This document shows, in pieces, positions 34,342-46,108 of a DNA stretch of 64,000 nucleotides. The translations under genes were made by a program, and so were the position numbers. Source of the stretch: Maratus speciosus (lineage: Eukaryota; Arthropoda; Arachnida; Araneae; Salticidae); assembly GCA_963932465.1 (NCBI GenBank), contig OZ010799.1:160018761-160082760 (forward strand). The letters are read 5' to 3'. Every line of letters begins with the position of its first letter. Position 1 is the stretch's first letter. A model generated the notes under the pieces. The model did not search any database. It was not told the origin of the DNA and saw only the letters and a program-made list of their open reading frames with translations.

Positions 34342-34548
34342 CTGGATAATATTTCAACTTTATCTCTGGAGTTGGAGCTGAGTGATTCGCTGGTGGTCGT
34401 GGACCTCTTTTCACACATCGGTTAGAAGTGGGCCCCAGTATTAACTTCTCATCGTTCTCACTTTCACAATAACATGTGCCATTGTCACAAAAACCTCCCA
34501 GTTCCTCACAGCTTTCAAAACACGGTTGAGGTTTTGATGAACACCCGC
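34342..34548 (-). CDS. Cysteine-rich EGF-like exon of the receptor
   Basis: A 207-nt symmetric phase 1-1 exon: acceptor CCATTCACTTAG, donor CAG|GTGAGTAAAAG. It encodes (G)GCSSKPQPCFESC, then EELGGFCDNGTCYCESENDE, and NRCVKRG, followed by a Pro-rich stalk PRPPANHSAPTPE and KLKYYP. Seven cysteines occur within about 45 residues. A C-x-C pair preceded by GFC-NGTC is typical of EGF-like modules, and the 1-1 phase is usual for shuffled extracellular modules. NGT and NHS are potential N-glycosylation sites. Six Cys would make a standard EGF; the extra one suggests a variant module or a disulphide to the lectin part. The longer open frame running to 34753 includes intron and SINE sequence and should be discounted. 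Next downstream is the transmembrane exon, so this is the membrane-proximal ectodomain. Confidence 0.78.
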
Positions 34549-34689
34549 CTAAGTGAATGGAAGAAAAACTTTTTAATAATAAACATTGATGACAAGAGAC
34601 AAGAGAGTGAAAAATGTGAAAATATGTGAATGAACATTTAAGAAATCTGGAATGATTCCGCTCAAATTTCTGAACTCTGGTATTAGTAA

Positions 34690-34940
34690 TAAACACACAT
34701 ACTACAATATATATTAAAACACACATTAACACATAAATAACGCCTGCATTCAACAGTTAAAGGTATATATAAATATTTTACAGACATACATACAATAAAC
34801 CCAACTGGAGTGAAAAATTAGCCAGAGCCAGGAATCGAACCCTGGACTACAGTATACAAGACTGCTGCTCTAACCACTGAGCTACGCCGGCCGATGCCTG
34901 GGTCTGCAATTTCTCACTAATAAACACAGTTGGGGAAGTC
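34690..34940 (-). mobile_element. tRNA-derived SINE copy, minus strand
   Basis: Read in reverse this has the 5' leader TTTATTAGTGAGAAATTGCA, the tRNA-like head with GCCGGCGTAGCTCAGTGGTT and the B-box GGTTCGATTCC, then the CTCCAGTTGGGTTTATTGTA linker and the tail (GAATGCAGGCGTTATTTATG). It lies immediately 5' (minus-strand sense) of the EGF-like exon. Confidence 0.8.
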
Positions 34941-35026
34941 ACCAGCCATCTAAATGATAGCCTAGGATGACCGGACAACGATGAATAGATTTTTACTATT
35001 ACATCGATCTACGAAATATAATAATA

Positions 35027-35223
35027 AACACACATGCTACAATATATATTAAAACACACATTCACACATAAATAACGCCTGCATTCAACAGTTAAAGGTA
35101 TATATAAATATTTTACAGTCATACATACAATAAATACAATAAACCCAACTGGAGTGAAAAATTAGCCAGAGCCAGGAATCGAACCCGGGACCACAGTATA
35201 CAAGACTACTGCTCTAACCAAAG
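35027..35223 (-). mobile_element. tRNA-derived SINE copy, minus strand, 5'-truncated
   Basis: Same tail and B-box half as the neighbouring copy (tail blocks 34690-34800 and 35027-35150 match almost base for base). The head breaks off at CTCTAACC, where the homology to the A-box region ends. Together these look like a segmental duplication or two insertions at one place. Confidence 0.75.
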
Positions 35224-35504
35224 GTTCTTCTACTCTAGTCCGACTCTTTTTCGGAAGCAATATACGTAGGTCCCCAGCCACGTCCCGAGTGAAAGACTCT
35301 CTAACGAAAGCAACGTTTGAAAAAAAAATCAAAAATTGAAATCGGACAAATTTAAAAGGGAAATAAAACAAATTAAAGACACCGAAAAGCGGGAAGGGTT
35401 GAGATCGGGGCGATGAAGCTACCGGACGACTCCTAGCTACTTCTAGCTTATTATTAGTATAAGTATTGGATTTTTAATATGTTTGTAACTTAAAAAAAAT
35501 GTGA

Positions 35505-35690
35505 ACTTAAAAACAGGCTATTTTCCCACGTTTTTTCCAAATACATTCACTGATTTATTTTATTTTCAGCTGATCTAATGGACCAATCAAAAATTTGATA
35601 CTCAGATTTATAGTAAAAAGTGCTCTGAATAAAGGATAAAAAAAATCTATTTCTAAATATGAAAATGAAAAAAAAAGAAGGAATTTTAAA
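35505..35690 (-). repeat. Dispersed repeat copy shared with 1372-1552
   Basis: Reverse-complement relative of 1372-1552, with the landmarks AACGTGGGAAAATA, GTCCATTAGATCAG and TTTATCCTTTATTCAGAG in inverse orientation. No coding frame. Confidence 0.6.
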
Positions 35691-35699
35691 CTTCCCCAA

Positions 35700-35885
35700 C
35701 TTGGTTTATTAGTGAGAAATTGCAGACCCAGGCATCGGCCGGCGTAGCTCAGTGGTTAGAGCAGCAGTCTTGTATACTGTGGTCCCGGGTTCGATTCCTG
35801 GCTCTGTCTAATGTTTTACTCCAGTTAAGTTTATTGTATTTATTGTATGTATGTCTGTAAAATATTTATATATACCTTTATCTGG
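35700..35885 (+). mobile_element. tRNA-derived SINE copy, plus strand, best preserved
   Basis: A 5' leader TTTATTAGTGAGAAATTGCA leads into a tRNA-like head (35738-35806) with A-box TAGCTCAGTGGTTAGAG and B-box GGTTCGATTCC (35788-35798). The head folds plausibly with an anticodon arm GCAGT..ACTGT whose loop places TGT at the anticodon, suggesting a threonine tRNA ancestor. The acceptor stem is not complementary, so this is a SINE and not a tRNA gene. The tail TTTATTGTATTTATTGTATG follows. It faces the two minus-strand copies. Confidence 0.8.
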
Positions 35886-36090
35886 TATTAGTGTCCGGAA
35901 AGTTAAAAATAAGAAAATAAAAGGCTATATTTTTTTTAATTTATGACACGATTGAAATGGTTGGATTCGTACACTAAGAATACAGATTATTATAAAATAA
36001 AGACGTTATCTAAAAGCCACTAATATTTGATATCTCCGTATTAAATATCATTTGAGTTTGTCACATTTCTTGGCAAGTTTCCCTATAGAC

Positions 36091-36426
36091 CAGGAGCCGG
36101 CAGCACAGACAATCACCTCATCGAGTTCACGGCTGAAATTCCAGAATTAGATAAAACTCGATTCGCATACGCAAACAGTCTGTCAAGTCATATCTTGGTA
36201 GAAAACACATATAAATCGGATTTTGACTCGCAGATTTACCGTTGTGTTTTCCTGCTCTCAGTCCTCTATATTTTCATACCTTTGGGTGCAGGAAAACTCA
36301 ATGGTAAACCTACGAGTCAACCGCTAAAATCGACCAATTGCATTTTAATATGCGAATCGAGTTTTAACTAATTCTAGAATTTCAGCCGTGAACTCGATAA
36401 GGTGACTGTCTGTGCTGCCACCTCTG
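36091..36426. mobile_element. Palindromic MITE (GGCAGCACAGAC ends)
   Basis: The arms are inverted: the left has GGCAGCACAGACAATCACCT, ATCGAGTTCACGGCTGAAAT and AAAACTCGATTCGCATA, and the right holds their complements in mirror order. A second inner pair surrounds GTTTTCCTGC. The ends near CAGGAG and CAGAGG could be hAT-like, but no target duplication was confirmed. Non-coding. Confidence 0.7.
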
Positions 36427-36951
36427 GGTGTACTACAGAATTTGTAGTATAATGGTTTAAAAATGAAATTTCTATTCCGTCAGTCGAATTTTACGAAAAT
36501 CTATACAGTTGTTATGTCTATTTCCACCTATTGTCACAAAGGGATAAATAAATCTATACGCAGAGTGTTCCGAAGAAAAGTGAAAGGAACTATAAATCTT
36601 TACCAGGCTCGTAACATAATGCATCCGCAGTGTATTTTAACTGAAAAAAAATTGCATTTTGGTTAACGAAGTTTTAAAGTAAAAGACAAATACATCCAAC
36701 AAGTAGAAATTAAATTTTAAGAATAAGAAACCCGACTGCGTAAAAAGCGAACTAATTAATTATTGCTCATCAATGTTAAACTATTTTTTATATTACTTAT
36801 CTATTTTTTTTTTAATTTACTTGCATTCATTACTTTTAAGTTGTGTTTAATTGTTAGTTCATAAACACTGTTTTGATGAGGCCTATAGATATTTATGATG
36901 GTGAGAGTTTCAGTAAAGCTAGAGATCCTACATATACAACTTCCAGGTTGT

Positions 36952-37250
36952 GTAACATCTAAACGGAGCTTCTGACTGTAAAATAGTCAATGAAACGTCT
37001 CCATTTTGAGAGATTTATCCAGTGATATGGCACTCAATAGGGTGCGTAATTTTTATTTCGTGTCTACCGCCATTTTGAATTTATAAAAACAAAACCTATC
37101 CTATAACCATCGGACGGTTAAGACGAATCGATAAAGACCACATCCACTAAAATCCATCCAGCCGTTGGGATGTTTCGAGAGTATAAAGAAATCCACGTAC
37201 CCAGATACGCGTGAAATATATAACCCTTCTTGGTTGTCGGGTAAAAAAGA
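36952..37250 (+). repeat. Dispersed repeat, first of two direct copies
   Basis: About 300 bp starting TGTAACATCTAAACGGAGCT, with the landmarks CACTCAATAGGGTGCGTA, ATCCATCCAGCCGTTGGGAT and ATACGCGTGAAA, ending GTCGGGTAAAAA. The second copy lies about 530 bp downstream in the same orientation. Family not identified. Confidence 0.75.
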
Positions 37251-37457
37251 AATCTTCGGCAATTTCGTCGGCTATTAAATCCTGGCATTAGACCAATACC
37301 AAAGTATCGCTTTTAATAAATTTCAAAACTTTATTTGAATTTATAATTGCTGTTTTTCATACAATTTTTAGTAATGTTTGTCGGAAAACTAAAATAATAT
37401 ATTAAATATAAACAATCTGTTAGAGTTTTCAATAAAAAAAGATAATTTTTACCCTTT

Positions 37458-37783
37458 TATGTAACACTTTTTTTTTTTTTTTTTTTTTAAACAGAGCTTC
37501 TGACTGTAAAATAGTTAACGAAACATCGTCTTCATTTTGAAAGACCTATCCAATGATATGCCACTCAATAGGGTGCGTACAAAATTTTTTTCGTGTCTGC
37601 TGCCATTTTCAATTTATAAAAACAAAACGTAGCCTATAGCCATCGAACGGTTAAAACGAATCGATAGAGACCTCATTCATTAAAATCCATCCAGCCGTTG
37701 GGATGTTTCGAGGGTATAAACAAATCCACATACCCATATACGCGTGAAACACATAACCTTTCTGGGCAGTCGGGTAAAAAGAG
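37458..37783 (+). repeat. Dispersed repeat, second direct copy
   Basis: Same landmarks as 36952-37250, at roughly 85 percent by eye. A T run of about 20 bases (37469-37488) is inserted near the start. Confidence 0.75.
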
Positions 37784-38099
37784 GTAAATTTCGCTTTTAA
37801 TTTATTAACTTACTCTAAAAAACTATGGTATCATTGTATATAGCGGCACGCATTTTTTTCTTAATTGGGAGATGTTATTAAAAAAATAAAATTAAGATAA
37901 TCGAAAATCTTAAAATATACAGGCATTACATAGTAGAACCATGGATTTGAGATATAATTTGTTTTCTTAGATAAGTGTTTATTTCAAGTGCTAACTTTAA
38001 ACAATTTTTCAAAGAAAGTTGGGTGTTTTTTAAATCGTAATATTATCCTTACCTATAATATAGTTCTAATGTAACTATAAAAAAACTATAGCACGACAA

Positions 38100-38760
38100 C
38101 TATAGCTCTCTTATATGGGTGTGGGCATAATACTTTCTTAACTCAAAGTGAAAAATTGGTATAAAAAGCCTTTTATTTTATATAAAACTATGCAGGTAAT
38201 TTTCCCCCAACAGAAGGATTTTTCTGTCAGTAAGGCAATATTTTAGATACAATTAATGATCTCGTATTGCCTTATTCAGAAAAGTGCCTCAAAACTTTCT
38301 CTGCTTTAAATATCCAAGCTTAGGTTTTATAAATGAAATAAAATTATGAATTGCATGAAAGTATCAAAAATATTGAGAGAAACAGAATTCTATACGGCCT
38401 TTTTCTTTCTGTGGACATAATTTCTGCCGTAAATCTTAAATTTGAAAGCAAAATTTAAAACATGATTTCTGAAACTATTTTTTTTCAAATTTTGAAATTC
38501 AATGTAAAATGAAAATTTAAGTTAAAAAATATTAATATAAAAAACTTATAACAATATACTTTTCTTCCATGCTTGCAAGTATGTTGTTTAAAACGCATAC
38601 AGATAGAAACAATAAAAAAAAAGCGACAATGACAGATGAATACAGAAGAAAAAATTATAAAGGATGAAATAAAAGAAAGAGATAAAAATGCAAAAACGCA
38701 ACACCATATTGAGAAATATTTTTGTATTGGAAACATATCGATGAACACTGGCAATATCAG
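38100..38760 (+). repeat. Unclassified dispersed repeat, copy D
   Basis: It follows the same order of landmarks as 43560-44270 and 49780-50400: TGCCTCAAAA..TTTCTCTGCTTT, GGTTTTATAAATGAAA, AATTATGAATTG, ATAATTTCTGCCGTAAATCT, ATTTTGAAATTCAATGTAAAATG. Divergence is moderate. It forms the upstream part of the family represented by copies A, B and C. Confidence 0.5.
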
Positions 38761-39566
38761 GGTTCATACTCTATTTGAATAACAAAATTCCCTGACTTTT
38801 CCAGGTTTTCCAGACCACATTTCCTACAATTCCCTGATTAAAATTCACGACATTTTTAGAAATATGAATTACAATTCAAGATCATAATGATTAAACTTAC
38901 ACCTGAAAATTAAAATAACGTATAAAATTGAAACTAAAAATCTATATCATTTGACATTTAGAATATTATATATTGGTAAATTTTCATGTGTTTAAATGGT
39001 TTAATTGTACAAAAAGTTTATACGTATATATAAAAAAGCAAAACTACAATACAGCTCAGATGGATTCAAGGTACGTTTTTACTTACATAACTGAATTTAC
39101 ACATATTAAACATTTAACTTTTTTTAGACTTCTACTAGCATGTCATTTATTTATTTATTTATTTATTAGTTTTTTTTATTATCTTACTTCATAATTTTCA
39201 TTCTTTTTCTTTTATAATTATGCATGATATCACATCCTAGCCACCTTAACAAGGCTCAACATTTCTTTCGCTTAAGTGCTGACTATTTGGCGACAAATTT
39301 GTATAGCTAAAACATCTTTATGTTAAAAATGTGAATGTAGCAAAAATTCTCCTTTTAAGGGAAAAATCGGAACTTTTTTGCGGACGCATTGTGAACTCGG
39401 GAGAATGTTGATGCATGATAGTGCATAAAAAAAAAAAATCCCTGACTTTTCCAGGTTTTAGAAAAAAAAATTAATTTTCCCTGACTTTTCCATGACTTTT
39501 TGAGTACTTGTCATTTTCCCTGACAATCCCCTGTTTTCCAGGTTTTCCAGTCGCGTAGGAACCCTG
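38758..39566. mobile_element. hAT-type MITE (CAGGGTTC ends, CCCTGACTTTTCC motifs)
   Basis: Ends CAGGGTTCATAC and GTAGGAACCCT(G) are inverted. GCAATAT flanks both sides (38751-38757, and after ACCCT at 39566), a 7-bp duplication or an 8-bp one with one mismatch, as in hAT elements. The subterminal CCCTGACTTTTCCAGGTTTT motif occurs near both ends. No transposase remains. Confidence 0.75.
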
Positions 39567-42500
39567 CAATATTCTCATGACATATTGCCACAACATGGGT
39601 TGTTAATATGTTGCCGGTACTTTTCCAATATTGGTTGGACAAGTTTATTTGATTTTTTCCTCATTATTTCCTATGTAAAGCCAATATATTCTGTATTATT
39701 TTTGTCTCATTACAAATATTTCCAATCTAAAACCAATATATAAGTCTGGTAAATGTACAGGGCCGCGTCTTATTTGTGGGCCACTAATTTTTAAAGTTTA
39801 AAAACAAGCCCAAAATACATTTATTGAAAACCACTCAAATAAATCTGATTGACTAACATACTTAAAAAGTGAAATTTCCATAAACTGTTTGTAATAATTG
39901 TATTTTTTTTTCAGCTGGTATATTTGTTTATTTTCTAGTGTGTCTTCAAAAACAGATTTTGTTGCAAATTCTTAGAGATTTGTTAGATTTATAGAAATCC
40001 ATAAAGAGATAAGTTTTTATCAAAAACATTGTTTCTTTAATATTATGTTTTACTTTAAATTTTAAACTACTGTTGATACATTTTATTGCATTGCAAATAA
40101 TTTGTTGTATAAGCCGAAAACTTAAAGATTCATGCATCAGAAATTTACTAGGCCCACTAATGGAGCATAGACGAAAGTAGCATTTTTTGTTTTTCATTTA
40201 CTCCGAAGAATATATTTTTAAACTTTGAAGGTTTATTCTGATACATGAATTGGAAGAATTGACTGGGTAAAAAAAAAATATTTTTTTTTAATTCACTAAC
40301 ACTTTAATAGTAATTAGAAAAATGTCCGTAGGTGACCCACCACTTTTACGTTTAACATAATGATGGCAATTTATTCCAAATTTTTTCGATAAAAAGAAAA
40401 TATTTAACTGTTACTGTTATTTCATATAAAATATACTCTATGCATTTAATATTGACACAATATAACTAATATGGGTTTTCCAGAGTGGTATGAGTTCAAA
40501 TTAATTTTATCATCTTACATTTGAATCAAGAAGTATTACTTAAATTTAATGAAATACACCATGCCTAAAATGATTACAATATTTTACTTATTTTATGGGA
40601 TGACTCTAATATTAGTTTTTAATTTGAAACACATTTATCTTAATACGAGATGGAACCGGTCGAATTCAACGAAAGGAAATGTTTAGAAAGGAACTGTTGC
40701 ATTAAATTTATAATAAATCCATAAAACTAATTACAATAAAAAAAATATCCAAACGCATATTTTAACCCAAAGTTAACAAAATACTATTTTTATACACATC
40801 AATTGTTAAAATTATTGAAAAATCAAACTTCATTCCTACAAATAATGTATAGCATGTAATCAAGATTATGATAAAATTATTGAAAAATTAAGCATTTTTC
40901 TTATACGTAATCAGAATAATCGAAATAAGTAATTTTGATGAAGTTATCATTTGAGGCTCTTATGCTTGGTATTGTAGAATAAAAAATAAGCAAAAATGAT
41001 TTCACTTTGACATAATCATAGAATTCCTTTCATTTGAAATCTAAACCTAATGTCTTTTCCCCCCTCTCATACCCATATCAACCATTTTAAAATATTTTTA
41101 TGCACAATAGGTTATTAATATATATATATATATATATATTTCCATTCTTGAAGTCACGCTTCTCTCCACGTGAAAAATTCCCACTAGTGATTTGAGGTTC
41201 TAATCTCACAAGGAAAGTTTCTATACGGCCATACTCCGAAAGATCTGAAAAAATTATAGAATGTTCTTTTCATGACGATAGATATGTTTGTGAAAAAAAT
41301 TTAGGTGGAATTTTCATAGTGTACGTAATAAAATTATGAAAATTTCATTATTTGGCGATTTATCACCGGTTGGCGATGGAATGAAATTAAAAAATATATA
41401 TACTTTTTTATATAAAATACACTTTAATGTAAAAATGTTTCATTTTGAACTTGTTCAAATAAATTTAATTTAAACTTTAATTTTGTCATTCTTAGTTTGT
41501 TGGTGCCTGCCTACGTACGGAGCAATTTTTTCCAAAACAGCTATTTAATTATTTTTTAAACTTATTTTTACTAAGATTAGGACTAGAAAATGTGAAAAAA
41601 AGTAAAAAATATTTCATTTATTGATAAAATTTTGGTAAATGGAGGAATTTATAGTAAAATTTAGTGAAATTTGGCCCGAAACGCAAAACGCTCTATAGGA
41701 AATTCTACTGTATGTATCTTAATCTCCTTTTTACACTTCATATTTATGACATTGGTGAAGGCAATGAACTAAAATCTAAGAGATTCTTTAAGTATTTCAA
41801 AACCTATAGCATATCGCACCTGTTTACATGTTAATTTTCATAAAATTTATCGATGTCATTCCACAAAAACATCCATAAAACGAAAAAATATTTATTCTAA
41901 ATTTAAATGTTTAGTTCATTGCCTTCATAATAGTGCAAATAACATATACTGTAAATTTCATAGTGATATTCCAATAACTTTTTGAGAAATCATGTTTTGC
42001 GAATGGAAGTTTCACCGAAAATTACATTTTCCAAAAAATGCATTTAAAGTTTAGATTTATGTTTTACTACAAGAATTTACAGTAATATACATCTAAATTT
42101 CATGGAGCATATTATTTACATTTCTTATTATTAAACAAATGCATCCAAAATCGCGTAATTTCTCCAAAGATACGACCCTTTAAAAGCAATTTAAAAATTT
42201 AAAAATTTTTAATTTTGAAGCCCTTTAAACAGCACTTTCGGTTTGAGTGACAGCTGTTGAGTAGTTTTAAAACCGCTATAACTCCGGATTTATTTATTGC
42301 ACAATAAAAACAAATACAGTTTTGGAAATGTAAAGAGTTGGTCTTTAATAAAATGAAATAAAATAAATTTGACAATTTTGGTCGAAGATTGCATTTTCAA
42401 CGTAGTCAGATACCTTAACTATATATATTTATAATGAAAGTTAACTATGAAACTTTATGAATTAAAACAAAATTTAAATTAATTAAAATTGTTTAAATCT

Positions 42501-45500
42501 CAAAACTAAGTACAACTGATCACTGTCGATTCAAATTTGTTTATACATGAATTTTTTTTTTACAGTGATATAATTAAATAACTGCAGCAACAAGCAACAT
42601 AAATATGTAATACAAAAAAATATTTTAAATTAAACTCTCTCACTGTTTAAGTTCATTAAATACTATTTATACGCATTCTAAAAATCAATTAACAAGCAAT
42701 TTTCAGATGCATTAAAATCATTTGCTTTTGACGTCGAAAAGTGCTGCTCACCAAATCGGGTGACGCTTTCGTCTTTTTGCGCCAAATATTCGAAAATATT
42801 TTACTTTTTACAAACTTTCTGCTGTAATTCCGACGCTAAATTTGACTGATCCTTTATTACATACATAAGTAGTTTAATTATTTTTTTTGTTCAAAATATT
42901 CTAGAGCATGCCCAGTAAGGAGACCTTCCTTGTCAATACCGGCATGTAAAAATTCCCAAAATTCACAACTTTTAGGCGTAATCAAAGCGAAATATTTCGT
43001 TTTATAAAATAAAACGATCGTCTTTTTTTATTATTATGACGTCATTTTCATTCGCTGAAATATTTCGCCTAGCGTCTCAAACTCAATATTAGCGGGATAA
43101 AAAAAAAAAAAAAAAGTTTAAAATATAACAGCTTTTTTTATGAGGAAAAGTCTGTGTTTTTTAAAGTGTGACGTCATTTTTTGTTTAAAAATTTAAAAAT
43201 AATTACTTCTAATTGTAATGAGAAAATGGCATCTGCCAGAATCAATAAAGATTAAAAAAAAAACTTTATTAATCTTTTATCTCCAAGAATGGAAGTAATC
43301 CGATTGGAACAATTTTGAAGAAATTTAATAAAAAACCGTGTAAAATTAAAATATAAAAATAGAAATATTTTTAAAAATAGCGAGTGAGACTACATCTACA
43401 AAATGAACAGTTTTCATTTACAATTATTAGTAAAATAGTTAAAGTAGAAACCTCAGGGCAGGTAACTAAAAAAACAGCCTGGTCTTTTAAATATAAAGAT
43501 AGTACTTGTATATTACCGCTATAAATACTGTTGTTGTATAAATAACTTTGGCACATCGATATCTATGTATGTGAGCCTGGCATTTTTTATGGAGAAATAT
43601 TTGCACGAAAGTCATTCCATTTTATTAAGATATACAAAGATATTTTTCCTTACCAGAGAGAATGGAAAATTGTTCTTGCCGTCAGTAGCTCTGTTAGTTT
43701 TAAAATAAAATTAATCATTCTTATTTATTTATTTAGATAAATGCCTAAAAGTATTTCCCCGCTTTCAAAACGCAAGCGCAACGTTTTATAAATAAAAGAA
43801 AATTATGAATTGTAAAGAAGTGTCAAAAAGTATTGGAAGAAATAGGAATATACAGCGCATTTCTACCCCGTAGGTTATAATGTCTGCAGTAAATCTGATT
43901 TTCTAAGCAAAAATAAATTCATGACTGTAAGCTATTCTTCAATTTTGAAGTTTCAAAAAATTTCCTCGAGATATTGTAAAATGAAATTTTTAAGCATTTT
44001 AAACAATATTACAGTAAATCAATTATAGTTATATTTTCCTTCTATTCGAGCAAAAATACGGTTGTAAAGATACAGAACTACAAACAATAAAAAAAAGATA
44101 AAAACTGTTAGACGAATATCAGGGAAAATTTGCTGTTTAGACAGAAAAAAAATAGTGAAAAATAAAATAATTCTCAAAACACATAGCAGCTGCAAAATAG
44201 TATTGGATCAATGTTGCTTGCATTGACAAATTTTTCGCTACATATTAGCAATAATAAAATGACATATTGCCCCAACATTGAACCTTTTACATTTTGACAA
44301 TATTGTACAAGAAATATTTCAGCATTTCATCATCAAACATTTCCAAAGTTCAGTCAATATTTTTGCAATAATTGTGTTTTATTATAAATATTTCATATCT
44401 ATAATGCCAATTTTATTTAATAATGACACTTCACTGGAAATATTTTAAATTTAATCCCAATATTTAACCGATAATGAGAATTTGCCGCTTGTATTCCCGA
44501 ACAATAGAACATTGAGCACAATAAGGGCAAAACTGGTTTTCTTCAATGTTGCGAATGGAAATTTGAACTGATATTATAAAAAAAGTGACATTTATGTATT
44601 TATAATAGAAAGTTTTTGAGACTGCTGAGCGGATTTCAAAAATAAAGCAAAATGCTGGTGACTATCTCTGCTCCAAGATAGACTATAATTTTGGTCGGTT
44701 CTTCAATCCGCAAGGAGGTGCAGGAGCAAAATTCGATTTAAAATAGTGATTTCTGTAACATTGTTAGGTCTAGAAACCTGAAATTTGGTGTAGTGGTTAC
44801 GTCTAAGATGTAAATACTCACTATGAACGGTTTCTAAAATGTGTGGTATTTTAAAGGAAGAGTTCTAATAAGTTCTAAACAACATTTTATATGGAAAAGT
44901 TAGGACTTGAAATTTGACATGGTTGTTAAAAACCCAACTAATTTCGAACTTATCCGAGCAGTATCCTGAGCAGCTGACAGTACGAACTTTGTTGACAAAT
45001 GATTCATCGGCCAGTTGTAGGGAAAGGAGGATATTTGTTACTGTGGACAAACAAAGATCAGAAATTAGCCAACGTTGGTCCAACAATTTTGTGCCACTGG
45101 AGAATGGTGTATGAAGATATTGGCGTAAAGTTTCCCGCAATAAATATTGAAACCTACATACGGATACAAGGAAAAACAGATCCAAAATTAAAAGAGAAAA
45201 CAAAACTCTGTTAGAAAAATGGTATTGTTAATATTTTTTGAATTGGTCACATTTGAGTGAGTGTTCGTAATATCCGCATGACATAATGTCCCAAAATCGA
45301 GTTGTTTAGAATTTGTCAACAATTTACTTGTATCCTCATTTCAATATTAATATTTGCGTGTCATTCAAATCTAAATTCAATATTGATATAATAGTCGTAT
45401 TTCAAAATTTGCCAAATATTGGAAGCCAAAAATAATGAGATTTTATTTTTGAAATCAGGAGAACATTTAAAAAAATAAAAAAACATGATATATCTATTAA

Positions 45501-45602
45501 ATGTAAAAATGTTTAGCAAAAGTTTAATTTTAAATAGCACTTGTTTTTTGTTAAAGATTAAAAAGAAAATACGTTGCTCTTACTTAAATCAGAAAATATA
45601 TA
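39567..45602. other. AT-rich intron with diffuse repeats
   Basis: No exon with a recognisable domain. It holds a TA microsatellite (about 41119-41138), one copy of the unclassified repeat (43560-44270) and the A/T-rich stretch 42420-43380. A GC-richer patch at about 44690-45210 has overlapping open frames on both strands that could not be assigned. Confidence 0.45.
43560..44270 (+). repeat. Unclassified dispersed repeat, copy E
   Basis: Close to 49780-50400. Shared landmarks: TTATGGAGAAATATTTG, GAAAAATTGTTC, TAGCTCTGTT, AAATAAAATTAAT, ATAATGTCTGCAGTAAATCT, and a terminal AGTAAATCAATTA region. Non-coding. Confidence 0.6.
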
Positions 45603-45739
45603 CAGGGTGTCTTTTTATTAACTTACAACTTTAATCTGAAATAACTTCTCAGAGCCTCACTAGATGGCAGCACGAATGAGTGCAGTGAGAGAGGGGATAA
45701 AAGGAAATTGGTTAGTGTCAGTTCCATGCAATTTTGAAA

Positions 45740-46108
45740 ATGTTTACCAAAGCGTCAGATTCAACTGAAGATCGTATTTTTATCGATAAAAATTGGTATT
45801 TATGTGGTGAAAATGCAACACTATTTCTACGGAAGTGGGCTTGAACATTAAGAAACCGACCTAAGCCTTTATAGAGCAATGGTAAGAGATATGATAAGAA
45901 AATTTGAAAGGTTTGATAATGTTAAAGATAATCTCAGACAGACGTTTTTCTCCAAATTCGTAATCTGGGTATGAACACCGATGAACATTGGTTCATGCAG
46001 GACGGTGCCCCTCCGCATAGAACAGGTAGAGTATTTGACACCATTAACAATGTGTTTGGAGCCCGGGTTATTGCTTATCTATACCCGAACAACCATCCTG
46101 GTACATTG
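45740..46108 (+). pseudogene. mariner-like transposase, 5' part
   Basis: Translation opens MFTKASDSTEDRIFID and continues KNWYLCGENATLFLRKW, matching the N-terminal helix-turn-helix (DUF4817-like) of arthropod transposases of the IS630/Tc1-mariner group. It then runs through stops and shifts directly to EHWFMQDGAPPHRTGRVFDT, the second catalytic Asp region. About a hundred residues between them, including the first catalytic Asp, are gone. It stops at NNHPG, exactly at the hAT insertion. Confidence 0.8.

Noticed and set aside
34549..34753. N-terminal extension of the open frame that includes the EGF-like exon
   Set aside because: Upstream of the CACTTAG acceptor this is intron and SINE tail; the hydrophobic start is chance and not a signal peptide.
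35738..35806. Threonine-like tRNA gene
   Set aside because: The acceptor stem does not pair and the sequence is the head of a SINE with several other copies in the window.
44865..45214. Overlapping open frames on both strands in a GC-richer patch
   Set aside because: No domain, motif or splice context could be recognised in either direction; probably a decayed repeat.
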